Assembly (NCBI RefSeq): GCF_003203515.1 | Contig: NZ_BGNG01000001.1 | Span: 1-64,000 of the forward strand | Reading direction: 5' to 3' | Origin: Glaciecola sp. KUL10 | GTDB taxonomy: Bacteria > Pseudomonadota > Gammaproteobacteria > Enterobacterales > Alteromonadaceae | DNA: 64,000 nucleotides | In this document: in pieces, positions 16,233 through 24,443 of the stretch | How the letters are laid out: the number at the start of each line of letters is the position of its first letter | Numbering within the stretch: position 1 is the stretch's first letter | The notes under the pieces: generated by a model | What the model was told of the DNA's origin: nothing | The model's database searches: none | The model's input: only the letters and a program-made list of their open reading frames with translations | Position numbers and translations under genes: made by a program

Positions 16233-17105
16233 ATGAAGTTATTTGTAAATGATTTAACCGTAATGGACTTCTCTTACTTGTGCCCACAGCGTGGTATGGT
16301 CGGAGAAAGCTGGATCGTTGACATCATCCTTGACGGCGGCTTGAACGAAGAAAGCATGGTGCAAGATTTTGGTATCGTCAAAAAAGAGCTCAAACGCGTG
16401 ATTGATGATTATGTCGACCATAAGCTGGTTGTTCCGGCTGAATATCATGGTACTAAAGTCGTTCATCAAGAAGAACAAGAAAGGGTCAGTGTTGATTTTG
16501 AATTTGCAAACGATCAGCATATCCATCTTTATTGTCCGCCTGAAGCGTATGCATTTGTTTATTCTGAGCAAGTCGACAAACAAAGTGTTAATGCTTATTT
16601 GAAAGAAGTCATTGCAATTCATCTACCCGAAAACGTTCAATCAGTTGAAATTACGCTACGAGATGAAGAGATCCCCACACCTTTTTATCACTACACGCAT
16701 GGTCTCAAAAAACATGAAGGTAATTGTCAGCGAATTGCTCATGGCCACCGTTCAAAAGTGTTGATTTATGAAAATGGCGAAGAAAGCCTTGCTCTTCAAC
16801 AAGCATGGGCAGAAAGGTGGGCTGATATTTATATTGGTACCCGCGAAGACTTGGTCTCTGTAAAAGCCTTATCTCATTCTCTTGGGTTGTCTGATGATGA
16901 TTACTTCGCATTTAAATACGAATCTTCGCAAGGCGTATTTGAAATGGCTATTCCAAAGTCTGTTTGTGAAATTATTGAGACTGACTCTACGGTAGAGTGC
17001 TTAGCGCAATACATTTACGATGAAATTAAGACGGAAAATAGTAATTTAATCGAAGTGCGTGCGTTTGAGGGAGTGGGTAAAGGTGCAATTGTTCGAGATG
17101 AATAG
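16233..17105 (+). CDS. Two-domain 6-pyruvoyl-tetrahydropterin synthase/QueD-like protein
   Basis: This 290-residue protein has two tandem PTPS-like halves. The first shows SWIVDIILDGG and MVQDFGIVKKELKRVIDDYVDHKLVV (residues ~27-67), the DFG-K and DH pattern of the family. The second shows CQRIAHGHRSKVLIYENG (about 165-182) with the C...HGH zinc/catalytic motif. Ordinary QueD is ~120-140 residues and single-domain, so this is a divergent double-length form known in Alteromonadales and relatives; its product is not established. It begins 2 bp after the yejK stop, and its own stop overlaps the next gene (ATGAATAG), so the three are probably co-transcribed. Confidence 0.75.
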   Translation: MKLFVNDLTVMDFSYLCPQRGMVGESWIVDIILDGGLNEESMVQDFGIVKKELKRVIDDYVDHKLVVPAEYHGTKVVHQEEQERVSVDFEFANDQHIHLYCPPEAYAFVYSEQVDKQSVNAYLKEVIAIHLPENVQSVEITLRDEEIPTPFYHYTHGLKKHEGNCQRIAHGHRSKVLIYENGEESLALQQAWAERWADIYIGTREDLVSVKALSHSLGLSDDDYFAFKYESSQGVFEMAIPKSVCEIIETDSTVECLAQYIYDEIKTENSNLIEVRAFEGVGKGAIVRDE

Positions 17106-17994
17106 ACGTTCAAGCACGCTTAAAAAACTATTATTCGTGGGTTGGGTTTTACTCTTGGGTGCAAGTGCAAATGCAAATGCAAATGCAAGTGCAAGTGCAA
17201 GTGCACAAGATGAAGTGCTAGCAAATGAACTGCAATTAACAGGTGAGTTAACCCAAGGCAGCCTGATCAGAGGCACTTTACCCGTTGGTAGTGAGATAAA
17301 ACTCAACGGCAAAAATATCAAAATTAGCAGTGCTGGCGATTTTGTCTTTGGCTTTGGAAGAGATGCAAAGCTTAACCATGTTGTTGAATATAGGTTACCA
17401 ACTCAAAGTGCGTTTCAAAAAAAGACCTTAACCTTGAGTGCTCGTGAATATGATATTCAACGAATCGAGGGGGTGGCTAAAAAATATGTATCGCCACCTG
17501 CAGAAGTGACCAAGCGTATTCAAGCTGATAATCGAAAGATTGCGAAAGCTAGGGCGACAGTTTCTGATTTAACCGCATTTCAGTCCGATTTTATTTTACC
17601 TTCAAAGGGCAGAATATCAGGTGTTTATGGCAGTCAGCGTGTCTTTAATGGGCAACCAAGGCGTCCTCATTTTGGTTTAGATGTTGCTGCACCAATAGGC
17701 ACCGCGGTGGTTGCGCCCGCTGATGGTGTAATCACCTTAGTTCATAATGATATGTATTACTCTGGCGGCACGTTGATCATGGATCACGGAATGGGGGTAT
17801 CTTCTACCTTTATTCATTTAAGCAAAATCCATGTAAAAGAAGGCGAAGTCGTTAAGCAAGGTCAGTTGATAGCGGATATTGGTGCGACTGGCAGGGTGAC
17901 TGGGCCGCACCTTGATTGGCGGATTAATTGGTTTAAAGAAAGACTCGACCCCGCGTTACTGGTTGAATTGCCGTCTGCAGGATCAGTTGATTAA
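17098..17994 (+). CDS. Secreted M23 family metallopeptidase (peptidoglycan endopeptidase)
   Basis: A 298-residue exported LytM/M23 protein. After a basic N-terminus and hydrophobic core (KKLLFVGWVLLLGA) comes an alternating Ala-Asn/Ala-Ser tract with several AXA signal-peptidase sites. An intermediate beta domain precedes the peptidase domain, which has SGVYGSQRVFNGQPRRPHFGLDVAAPIGT (residues ~165-193; His and Asp zinc ligands), TFIHLSKIHVKEG (His) and GRVTGPHLDWRINWF (His). All expected H-x-D, H and H-x-D residues are present, so activity on cell-wall cross-links is likely. ATG 17098 overlaps the upstream stop; the longer GTG frame (17059) lies in the previous gene. It ends convergently with, and overlaps by 12 bp, the M61 peptidase gene. 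Confidence 0.88.
   Translation: MNRRSSTLKKLLFVGWVLLLGASANANANASASASAQDEVLANELQLTGELTQGSLIRGTLPVGSEIKLNGKNIKISSAGDFVFGFGRDAKLNHVVEYRLPTQSAFQKKTLTLSAREYDIQRIEGVAKKYVSPPAEVTKRIQADNRKIAKARATVSDLTAFQSDFILPSKGRISGVYGSQRVFNGQPRRPHFGLDVAAPIGTAVVAPADGVITLVHNDMYYSGGTLIMDHGMGVSSTFIHLSKIHVKEGEVVKQGQLIADIGATGRVTGPHLDWRINWFKERLDPALLVELPSAGSVD
17161..17202 (+). repeat. Hexanucleotide tandem repeat in the M23 signal region
   Basis: Seven in-frame 6-mers: GCAAGT once, GCAAAT three times, GCAAGT three times. They encode (Ala-Ser/Asn)n at the signal-peptide cleavage region. Copy number changes would alter length without breaking frame. Confidence 0.9.
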
Positions 17995-19746
17995 GCCAAT
18001 CCATGACTCGAATTTTGCTGAATCACGGATCTCTATAGCAGCCGTATCAAAAGGTGCACGCCTTACAGACAGTTTCACTTTTAGTAGGCGGCCCGCTCTA
18101 AACAGATGAATATTGGCAGTGCTGTCTGCCTCTTTCGCGTTTAATAGGCGAGGAAAGTGGTCAGCTGTGACTTGCCATCCATCAAAACTTATCAATTTAT
18201 CATTAACTTGTATGCCTGCATTAGCCGCCGCGCTTTCGGACGTAACCGATTGAATAAGTAATCCACTGTCACTGGCCTTGTATACTGCGCCAAACTCATT
18301 GCTTGTTTGTGTACTGTCTACTAATCCGCCTTTGTCACTGGCTGACAGACGCGCCCGCATCGTTAATTTCAAACCAATTGAATCTAGTAAGGTTTGCAAA
18401 GGTAAGTCCATCGTCGTGTGTACTGCTATGTCCAAAAATGGCTTAATATCAATGCCATAGTTTTGTTTGCATATTTCGATAACGACTTCATCATTTGTAC
18501 CTAGCTCATCCTTACCAAACTGATGCCAAATATCAGTGATTATATTGTCCAACGAGACTTTATTATCACTGAGTTGTCGCAGTGTAATATCTAAGCAAAG
18601 CGCGATTACAGCACCTTTGTTGTAATAACTGACGATATGATTAACTGAACCCGCATCTTGCTTATAAAACTTATGCCACGCATTAAAGCTAGATTCGGCA
18701 ACTGTTTGATGGTGTCGCCCTGGCGTGCGCAATAAACGAGTAATTGCTTCAGATAGAATCTGTGCATAGCGCTTGGGCGTTATTAATTTGCAACGCGCGA
18801 GGCTTAAATCATCGTATAAACTAGTAAACCCTTCATAAATCCAAAGTTGATTGGTATACACCTCAGCACTTAAATCGGGTTTTAACATCAATTGTGGGCG
18901 TGACTTTTTGACATGCCAAGTATGTAGTAATTCATGGCTACAAAGGCTTAGAAACTGTTGATATTGTTCACTTCTGTTTGAAAATTCATGTTTCATAGGT
19001 AAATGGAAGCGTGGAAATAGCAATGCGGTTGACGCCCGGTGTTCTAGCCCACCAAAACCATCATCGGCGAGCAAAGTTAAAAACCAGTACTCTTTACAAG
19101 GAATACTGCCGAATAACTCGATATGATGTTCACAAATTGGAACGAGGTCTTCGCAAATTTTGGCGATGTCAGTTTCGGTTCTGCCAGTGAATACCAAATG
19201 AAATTTCGTACCTGATACATCGAAGCTTTGTTGCTCAAGCGACCCAATTAGAATGGGGTGGTCGATAAGTTCGTCATAATTAGCAACGGTATAAGTTTCA
19301 TTTTCTAAGGGTAATGAAGTTGCAATTGTCCATGTGTCTGGAATTGAGGATTTTTCAAACATTACCTCGCATTTCGCATCTTCGAGTTCTCTTACGTGTA
19401 GAAAACCACTCGTGCCATTTATAAAACCATATTCATCTGATAAATAAGCACTTCTTACAGATAAGTCAAAAGCATAAATAACATATTCTACAAAACAAGC
19501 CTGTTTATTATTGGTAACAGACCAAGTTTGTTTATCAAGTTGCTCTACCTTAAGTACACTGCCGTCCTGAGTATGCGCAAGTATGCGATGAACGTTTTTC
19601 GCGAAGTCTCTGATCATATAACTACCCGGAATCCAAGCCGGTAACTGAAGCGTCAAGGCATTGAATTCATTGTGTGGGACACTTATTTTGACAGAAAAAA
19701 GATGTTCGCTTATGGATAAAACTGATAATTGATATGAAATGGTCAT
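17983..19746 (-). CDS. M61 family metallopeptidase with PDZ domain (glycyl aminopeptidase type)
   Basis: The 587-residue protein belongs to peptidase family M61. The N-terminal beta domain contains LPAWIPGSYMIRDFAKNV near residues 34-51, a family hallmark. The zinc motif is SHELLHTWHVKK near 270-281, with the downstream Glu in IYEGFTSLYDDLSL near 306-319. A PDZ domain (GLLIQSVTSESAAANAGI...DKLISFDGW) occupies the last ~110 residues. No signal peptide is seen, so a cytoplasmic or non-classically placed enzyme is likely. Length fits the family (about 590-610). It is convergent with the M23 gene, and the stops overlap by 12 bp. Confidence 0.9.
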   Translation of the reverse strand: MTISYQLSVLSISEHLFSVKISVPHNEFNALTLQLPAWIPGSYMIRDFAKNVHRILAHTQDGSVLKVEQLDKQTWSVTNNKQACFVEYVIYAFDLSVRSAYLSDEYGFINGTSGFLHVRELEDAKCEVMFEKSSIPDTWTIATSLPLENETYTVANYDELIDHPILIGSLEQQSFDVSGTKFHLVFTGRTETDIAKICEDLVPICEHHIELFGSIPCKEYWFLTLLADDGFGGLEHRASTALLFPRFHLPMKHEFSNRSEQYQQFLSLCSHELLHTWHVKKSRPQLMLKPDLSAEVYTNQLWIYEGFTSLYDDLSLARCKLITPKRYAQILSEAITRLLRTPGRHHQTVAESSFNAWHKFYKQDAGSVNHIVSYYNKGAVIALCLDITLRQLSDNKVSLDNIITDIWHQFGKDELGTNDEVVIEICKQNYGIDIKPFLDIAVHTTMDLPLQTLLDSIGLKLTMRARLSASDKGGLVDSTQTSNEFGAVYKASDSGLLIQSVTSESAAANAGIQVNDKLISFDGWQVTADHFPRLLNAKEADSTANIHLFRAGRLLKVKLSVRRAPFDTAAIEIRDSAKFESWIGLIN

Positions 19747-19929
19747 TTAGTTTTCTAAACATGGTTTACCTTGACTAAATCATATCATCAAAGCAATTTA
19801 TAAGATCAAAACTTGTTTGTGATGAGGAGCAAAGTTACAATGAGATGTTAAATAAAGGTTAAATAATGGGCTATTCACCTAAACATCTTGTTTAGTTATC
19901 TTTGTAGCACTGCCAAAGCAGGAAATAAT

Positions 19930-20391
19930 ATGCGAGAAATAGATAGATTAATGTCACACTATGGTGAGAGTCATCAAAATAAAATGAATGTTTTGATTCA
20001 CACTATTGCGGTTCCGAGCATCTTTTTTGTCACACTTGGGTTGGTTTGGTCGATCCCAATACCAGAATTTATGGCAGCAATGGATGTCACGTTTGCTCAC
20101 GTCGCATCAATCCCGGTATTGTTTTACTACTTTAAGTTATCCGGTCCTATGGGAGCGGCCATGACGCTTTTAATAATAGCTTCTTTTGGTTTAATTAAGT
20201 TATTAGTTGCCCTTGATATATCTGTTTGGGTTTTTTGCTTGGGTTTATTTGTTGTGATGTGGATTCTACAGTTTGTGGGCCATCATATAGAAGGCAAAAA
20301 GCCATCGTTTTTTGAAGACCTTCGTTACCTTTTAGTCGGGCCATGTTGGTGGTGGGGACACTGGTTTAAAAAGATGAACATTAGTTACTGA
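19930..20391 (+). CDS. Mpo1-like/DUF962 membrane protein
   Basis: A 153-residue protein of the DUF962/YGL010w family, whose yeast member Mpo1 is an iron-dependent dioxygenase in 2-hydroxy fatty acid alpha-oxidation. The conserved MSHYGESHQNKMNVLIHTIA (residues 8-27) supplies the His residues, and FVGHHIEGKKPSFFEDLRYL (about 115-134) supplies the second His pair. LVGPCWWWG near the end is also typical. Three or four membrane helices lie between. ATG 19930 is chosen because family members start at REIDRLMSHY; the longer frame from 19888 is not conserved. A fatty-acid role in bacteria is inference. Confidence 0.82.
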   Translation: MREIDRLMSHYGESHQNKMNVLIHTIAVPSIFFVTLGLVWSIPIPEFMAAMDVTFAHVASIPVLFYYFKLSGPMGAAMTLLIIASFGLIKLLVALDISVWVFCLGLFVVMWILQFVGHHIEGKKPSFFEDLRYLLVGPCWWWGHWFKKMNISY

Positions 20392-20410
20392 GTCGGCACA
20401 TTTGTGTCGA

Positions 20411-21406
20411 TTACCCCAATAACGTAATTTTATCCAAAATTTCAACGGTATAATCGTTTAAATTCTTTTTCTCTAACCACGATTTTTCTATTGGTACCGC
20501 TATTGGCTTTTCTTGTGCTTCTGCGACCATTATGTTCTGCATTTTATCTACACAGCATTTCACAGCATAAGTCCCCATACGAGTTGCTAACAAGCGGTCT
20601 TCAGAAGATGGTGAACCGCCACGTTGAACGTGACCGAGTGTTAACACTCTTACATCGACTCCCGTTTCGGATGCCAGCGAGTCAGCTAGAACATTTAAGC
20701 CGCCAGGCCACAGGTTTTCAGTCACAGTAATGACCAAGCTAGCGAACTTTTTATTTTTTCTACGGCTATCCAATTTGTCTATAATCTTAACTAGCTCTTC
20801 TCCAGCAGTGGTAAAGCGCTCGGGGACTAACACGTGATCGCACCCTGCGGCAATTGCTGAATTTAGGGCAATGAAGCCCGCTTTATTGCCCATTACTTCG
20901 ACTAGAAATATGCGTTCAAAGGCTTCTGCTGTGTCTCTGACCTTATCGATCGACTCTACAGCAGTTTGAATCGCTGTGTGGTAACCAATCGTAAAATCGG
21001 TACCACAAATATCATTGTCAATAGTACCGGGTACACCAACAACGGGCTTGTTCCAAACGCTTTGCAGTTTAGCTGCGCCCCTAAATGAACCATTTCCGCC
21101 GATCACAATGAGTGCATCAACGTTATTAGCATCAAGATTTTGAGCAGCAAGTTCGACAAATGGGTCTTGTTTAAATTTGTCACAGCGAGCACTATACAAA
21201 ATCGTACCGCCTCGTTGAATTAGGTTATAGACGCGCGTTGGATCTAATTCGATAAACTCTTGGTTAAGCAAACCATTGTAGCCATGTTTATATCCAACTG
21301 TTTTGATACCAGCGTGCTCAGCAGTTAAGCATATAGCTCTTATACACGCATTCATCCCCGGCGCATCGCCACCCGATGTCAAAATCCCAATTTTCTTGAC
21401 TGTCAT
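20411..21406 (-). CDS. pfkA: 6-phosphofructokinase (group A, ATP-type)
   Basis: The 331-residue enzyme phosphorylates fructose 6-phosphate in glycolysis. The nucleotide loop GILTSGGDAPGMNA (residues 7-20), the catalytic PGTIDNDICGTD (126-137, Asp130 as base) and the substrate segment VEVMGNKAGF near 168-177 are intact. The Gly in PGTIDND and the Gly after GGN indicate ATP rather than pyrophosphate as donor. One oddity is GGNGSFRGA at 103-111, where the usual GGDGS Asp (a Mg-binding residue in E. coli) is Asn105. Residue context otherwise matches active enzymes. It is convergent with the Mpo1-like gene, with only 19 bp between the two stops. Confidence 0.92.
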   Translation of the reverse strand: MTVKKIGILTSGGDAPGMNACIRAICLTAEHAGIKTVGYKHGYNGLLNQEFIELDPTRVYNLIQRGGTILYSARCDKFKQDPFVELAAQNLDANNVDALIVIGGNGSFRGAAKLQSVWNKPVVGVPGTIDNDICGTDFTIGYHTAIQTAVESIDKVRDTAEAFERIFLVEVMGNKAGFIALNSAIAAGCDHVLVPERFTTAGEELVKIIDKLDSRRKNKKFASLVITVTENLWPGGLNVLADSLASETGVDVRVLTLGHVQRGGSPSSEDRLLATRMGTYAVKCCVDKMQNIMVAEAQEKPIAVPIEKSWLEKKNLNDYTVEILDKITLLG

Positions 21407-21486
21407 TTGAAACCTTTATTATTTTTATTGTCGTATATAGATTAGTCCGATTAGCATACCAAAAGTTTTAACATGGAAAACATAAA

Positions 21487-22328
21487 GTGAAAAAAATAAT
21501 AATACTTTGTCTGGTTTTATTTATTAGTGGTTGTTCAACGAAGTTTGTATATAAAAATATAGATTGGTTAGCCTATTGGTATCTAGATGATTACATTGAA
21601 CTCAATAATGAACAAAAAGAAGTGTTTGATGTAAAACTAAATGAATGGCTTGCTTGGCATAAGCAAATTGAATTACCCAAATACATTGATCATATCGCTG
21701 AATTGAGCACTGATGTATTTGACCAACAACTAAGTCTAGAAAGGATTCAATATCACCAAGACAAAGCGCAAGCACATTGGAAGCGATTGCGTGCTCGCGT
21801 CGTTCCTGATGCGGTTGAAATGTCGCCAATGCTTACTGATGAGCAAGTCACATACCTGTTCGCTGCGCTAGAGAAAAGGAACTTGGAAAGAGAGGAAGAA
21901 ATACAAGAACGAAATGAACAAATACCCGAAAAACGAGCAAAAAAAGACTGAAAAACAGTTTAAAAGATGCGCAAACTTGGTTGGGTAAATTAACCGAAGA
22001 GCAGGAGCGTTTAATCGAGAATACACTACCTCAGTTTTACTCAAATTCGCCGCTGTGGCTCGAATATACAAGAGCTTATCAGAATGAATTACGTTTGTTG
22101 TTTGCAAAAAGTGACCGAGGAACCTCATTCAAAATGGCCTTGCAAGATTTACTGCTCAACCCAGAACAGTTCAGAAGCGAAGAACTCGTTGACCGGAATA
22201 AAAGTAATGCTGAGCTTTATAAAAACATGCTGTTGACGATGATGGTACTATCAACCGAAAAGCAACGTACACATTTTGTTGAGGAAGTCGCTGAGTACAA
22301 AGAAGATTTTGTCGATTTATTGAACTGA
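21487..22328 (+). pseudogene. DUF6279 family lipoprotein, frame broken at an A7 run
   Basis: The 5' frame begins MKKIIILCLVLFISGCSTKF with a clear lipobox (ISGC) and continues through FVYKNIDWLAYWYLDDYIELN, a strong DUF6279 signature. It stops at 21949-21951 just after AAAAAAA (21939-21945). In the -1 frame the protein resumes as RLKNSLKDAQTWLGKLTEEQ and runs to 22328, matching the rest of the family. Adding one A (or a -1 slip on the run) gives a single ~281-residue lipoprotein, the expected length. The family is common in Alteromonadales and Vibrionales; its role is unknown. The region is divergent from pfkA. Confidence 0.75.
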
Positions 22329-22434
22329 TTACTTAGTGGATGATTTGATATTGGTGACCAAGAATGTATCTTTGTTGACCAATTTAGGCTGTGCATTTAA
22401 GCTATAGGCGGATTAAGAACAACTTGCAGTCATT

Positions 22435-22833
22435 ATGGATTTATCCGAGCTGGTAGTAATGGTAGTTGATGATAACGAAATGGATCGATATATCCTTTGC
22501 CGTCAGCTAAGTGATTTAAATATTGCTTCAATTACTCAGTTAGCAAGTCTTGATGAAACGATGTCGCATCTTCGATTAAGTATGGAATCTGGTGCAAATA
22601 TTCCTCACCTTATATTGCTAGATTATTACCTCGGCGATACTACCGGAAGTGTTTGCGCTAACCAAATAAAAGCCTTGTTTAAGCAAGTGGATTTCAAATG
22701 TCCTATTCTAGTGCTCATGAGTAGTGCGAGCATCGCTGAATTAGAAAACGAGCAAAACACCTTTGATGCATGCTTATCGAAAGGCACTTCTATTAGTGAT
22801 TTATCATTAACCCTACAAAACATTTTTAATTAA
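22435..22833 (+). CDS. Stand-alone response regulator receiver protein
   Basis: A 132-residue single receiver domain. MVVDDNEMDR (residues 9-18) provides the acidic pair, LILLDYYLG near 60-68 the phospho-acceptor Asp, LVLMSSAS near 97-104 the conserved Ser, and LSKG near 120 the conserved Lys. No output domain follows, so it would act by protein contact or as a phosphate relay. The histidine kinase gene starts 4 bp after its stop, and a receiver-TPR gene lies convergently beyond that, so they form a signalling unit. The ~100 bp upstream shows no obvious conserved motif. Confidence 0.88.
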   Translation: MDLSELVVMVVDDNEMDRYILCRQLSDLNIASITQLASLDETMSHLRLSMESGANIPHLILLDYYLGDTTGSVCANQIKALFKQVDFKCPILVLMSSASIAELENEQNTFDACLSKGTSISDLSLTLQNIFN

Positions 22834-22837
22834 AAAT

Positions 22838-24298
22838 ATGACTTCTGACTTTGAGAACAGCAATCAAACATCTAATGATAAGTTTTTTGAATTAGCTTAT
22901 CGCAGCCTTGCTAGTTCTTTTTTGAATTGTGAGCGCTTAGTCGAAACTATAATAGGTGCGCCTCTCACTTGGCATTTAAATACTGAATACCACAGTATAT
23001 TCAACACAGCATTGAGCTTAAATAGCACAATTGATGCTAACCCTTCTGATATCAAACCATCATTAACGCTTGGCGTTGCAAATCAACGCAGTAATGTATT
23101 CGCCTTGCATGATGATGAAGAAAGACTAACAAACGAACGTTCTTATATTGCAATATCAGAAGATGTATATTTGACCGAGCAACAACGTCAATCCATACAA
23201 ATGATTGCTCAAATACTTGCAAACCAAGTCAGTTTATTTAAGCAACAAGACTCAATCAAGCAAATGATGCGCTTGCACGAGCTTACCTATGATGCAAGTA
23301 ACGATAAAATTTTTGTAAAAGATGAAAAGTTTCGCTTGGTGATGGCTAATAAGGCCTTTATGAATATGTATCCTGAAGACCAGCGTGATGAAGTGATTGG
23401 CTATACAACACTTGAAAAATATCGACCAGATGAAGTCGAAGCATTTTTAGAAAACGATCGTATTGCATTTGAGCAAGGCCGGTCAGAAGTCATTGAGAAG
23501 CTTTTAATGCCAAATGGTGAAATGAAATCACTTTTGACGATAAAAACGCGTTTTAAAAATGATGCGGGAGAACCATTTATACTGGGTGTTGCTAGAGATA
23601 TAACAGAAAAAGAAAAGCTTATTGAGGCGCTAAGTCTTTCAAATAAGGATTTAGATGAATTTGCAAATATCGCATCTCATGATTTGCGTGCGCCACTGAA
23701 TGCCGTGAGAGGCTTGCTGCAACTCGTTGAGCTTGAGGAAGATTTAGGGGATGAAGGCCGAAGTCATATAGCTATGGCGTTTAAACGCCTTAACTCAATG
23801 GATGCCTTGTTGTCAGACTTATTGCTATATTCAAAGGTGGGACGTGAAAACCACGAGTATGAATTATTAGCATTAGAGCAAGTAGTTGATGCATGTAAGC
23901 ATCGTATAGAGATGCCCGATACATTTACACTTTCTTGTGACCAAGCAAGCTTTAAGCTACCGAAATTCCCATTGACAATGATACTCACCAATCTAATCTC
24001 CAATGCAATCAAGCATCACGATAGGGGCGATGGTCATGTTCAAGTCAAGTATGAACGTTTACAAGCACAGCATAAAATTTCAATTATTGATGATGGCCCT
24101 GGCATTGAATTAAGCGATCAAAAGAGAATTTTTGAGCGGTTTATTAGGCTTAAAAAATCAAGAACACACGGAACTGGCTTTGGCTTAGCGTTAGTTAAAA
24201 AAGTCATGGATTATTACGAGGGTGAAGTGACGATTGAATCAAATGGTCGATCCGGTTCATGCTTTACCTTATTATGGCCAATCAACAATTATAGTTGA
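22838..24298 (+). CDS. PAS-containing sensor histidine kinase
   Basis: A 486-residue soluble kinase without membrane spans. The N-terminal ~145 residues resemble a degenerate GAF-like sensor, followed by a PAS domain (DKIFVKDEKFRLVMANKAFM near 160-179 to VARDITEKEKLI near 255-266). The HisKA domain contains IASHDLRAPLNAVRG near 281-295 with the phospho-His. The HATPase domain shows NLISNAIKHHD (N box), DDGPGI and GTGFGLALVKKVMDYY (G boxes). It is co-transcribed with the receiver protein upstream. The signal is unknown; the cytoplasmic PAS suggests a ligand, redox or protein input. Confidence 0.9.
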   Translation: MTSDFENSNQTSNDKFFELAYRSLASSFLNCERLVETIIGAPLTWHLNTEYHSIFNTALSLNSTIDANPSDIKPSLTLGVANQRSNVFALHDDEERLTNERSYIAISEDVYLTEQQRQSIQMIAQILANQVSLFKQQDSIKQMMRLHELTYDASNDKIFVKDEKFRLVMANKAFMNMYPEDQRDEVIGYTTLEKYRPDEVEAFLENDRIAFEQGRSEVIEKLLMPNGEMKSLLTIKTRFKNDAGEPFILGVARDITEKEKLIEALSLSNKDLDEFANIASHDLRAPLNAVRGLLQLVELEEDLGDEGRSHIAMAFKRLNSMDALLSDLLLYSKVGRENHEYELLALEQVVDACKHRIEMPDTFTLSCDQASFKLPKFPLTMILTNLISNAIKHHDRGDGHVQVKYERLQAQHKISIIDDGPGIELSDQKRIFERFIRLKKSRTHGTGFGLALVKKVMDYYEGEVTIESNGRSGSCFTLLWPINNYS

Positions 24299-24443
24299 TT
24301 TGTCCTCTTGCGCTTATCCCTTGTTGGGAAGTCCTCAATACAAAACTGAATAAGCATGAGTGTTGAGGTTTCGATACTTAATTCGCTTTACCATTGAGCT
24401 CCCAAGGCGCATATTGATGAAAGTTAACCTCAGGTAAGTGGGA

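Noticed and set aside
17046-17321. Minus-strand Ala/Phe-rich frame
   Set aside because: Low-complexity shadow of the hexamer repeat in the M23 gene.
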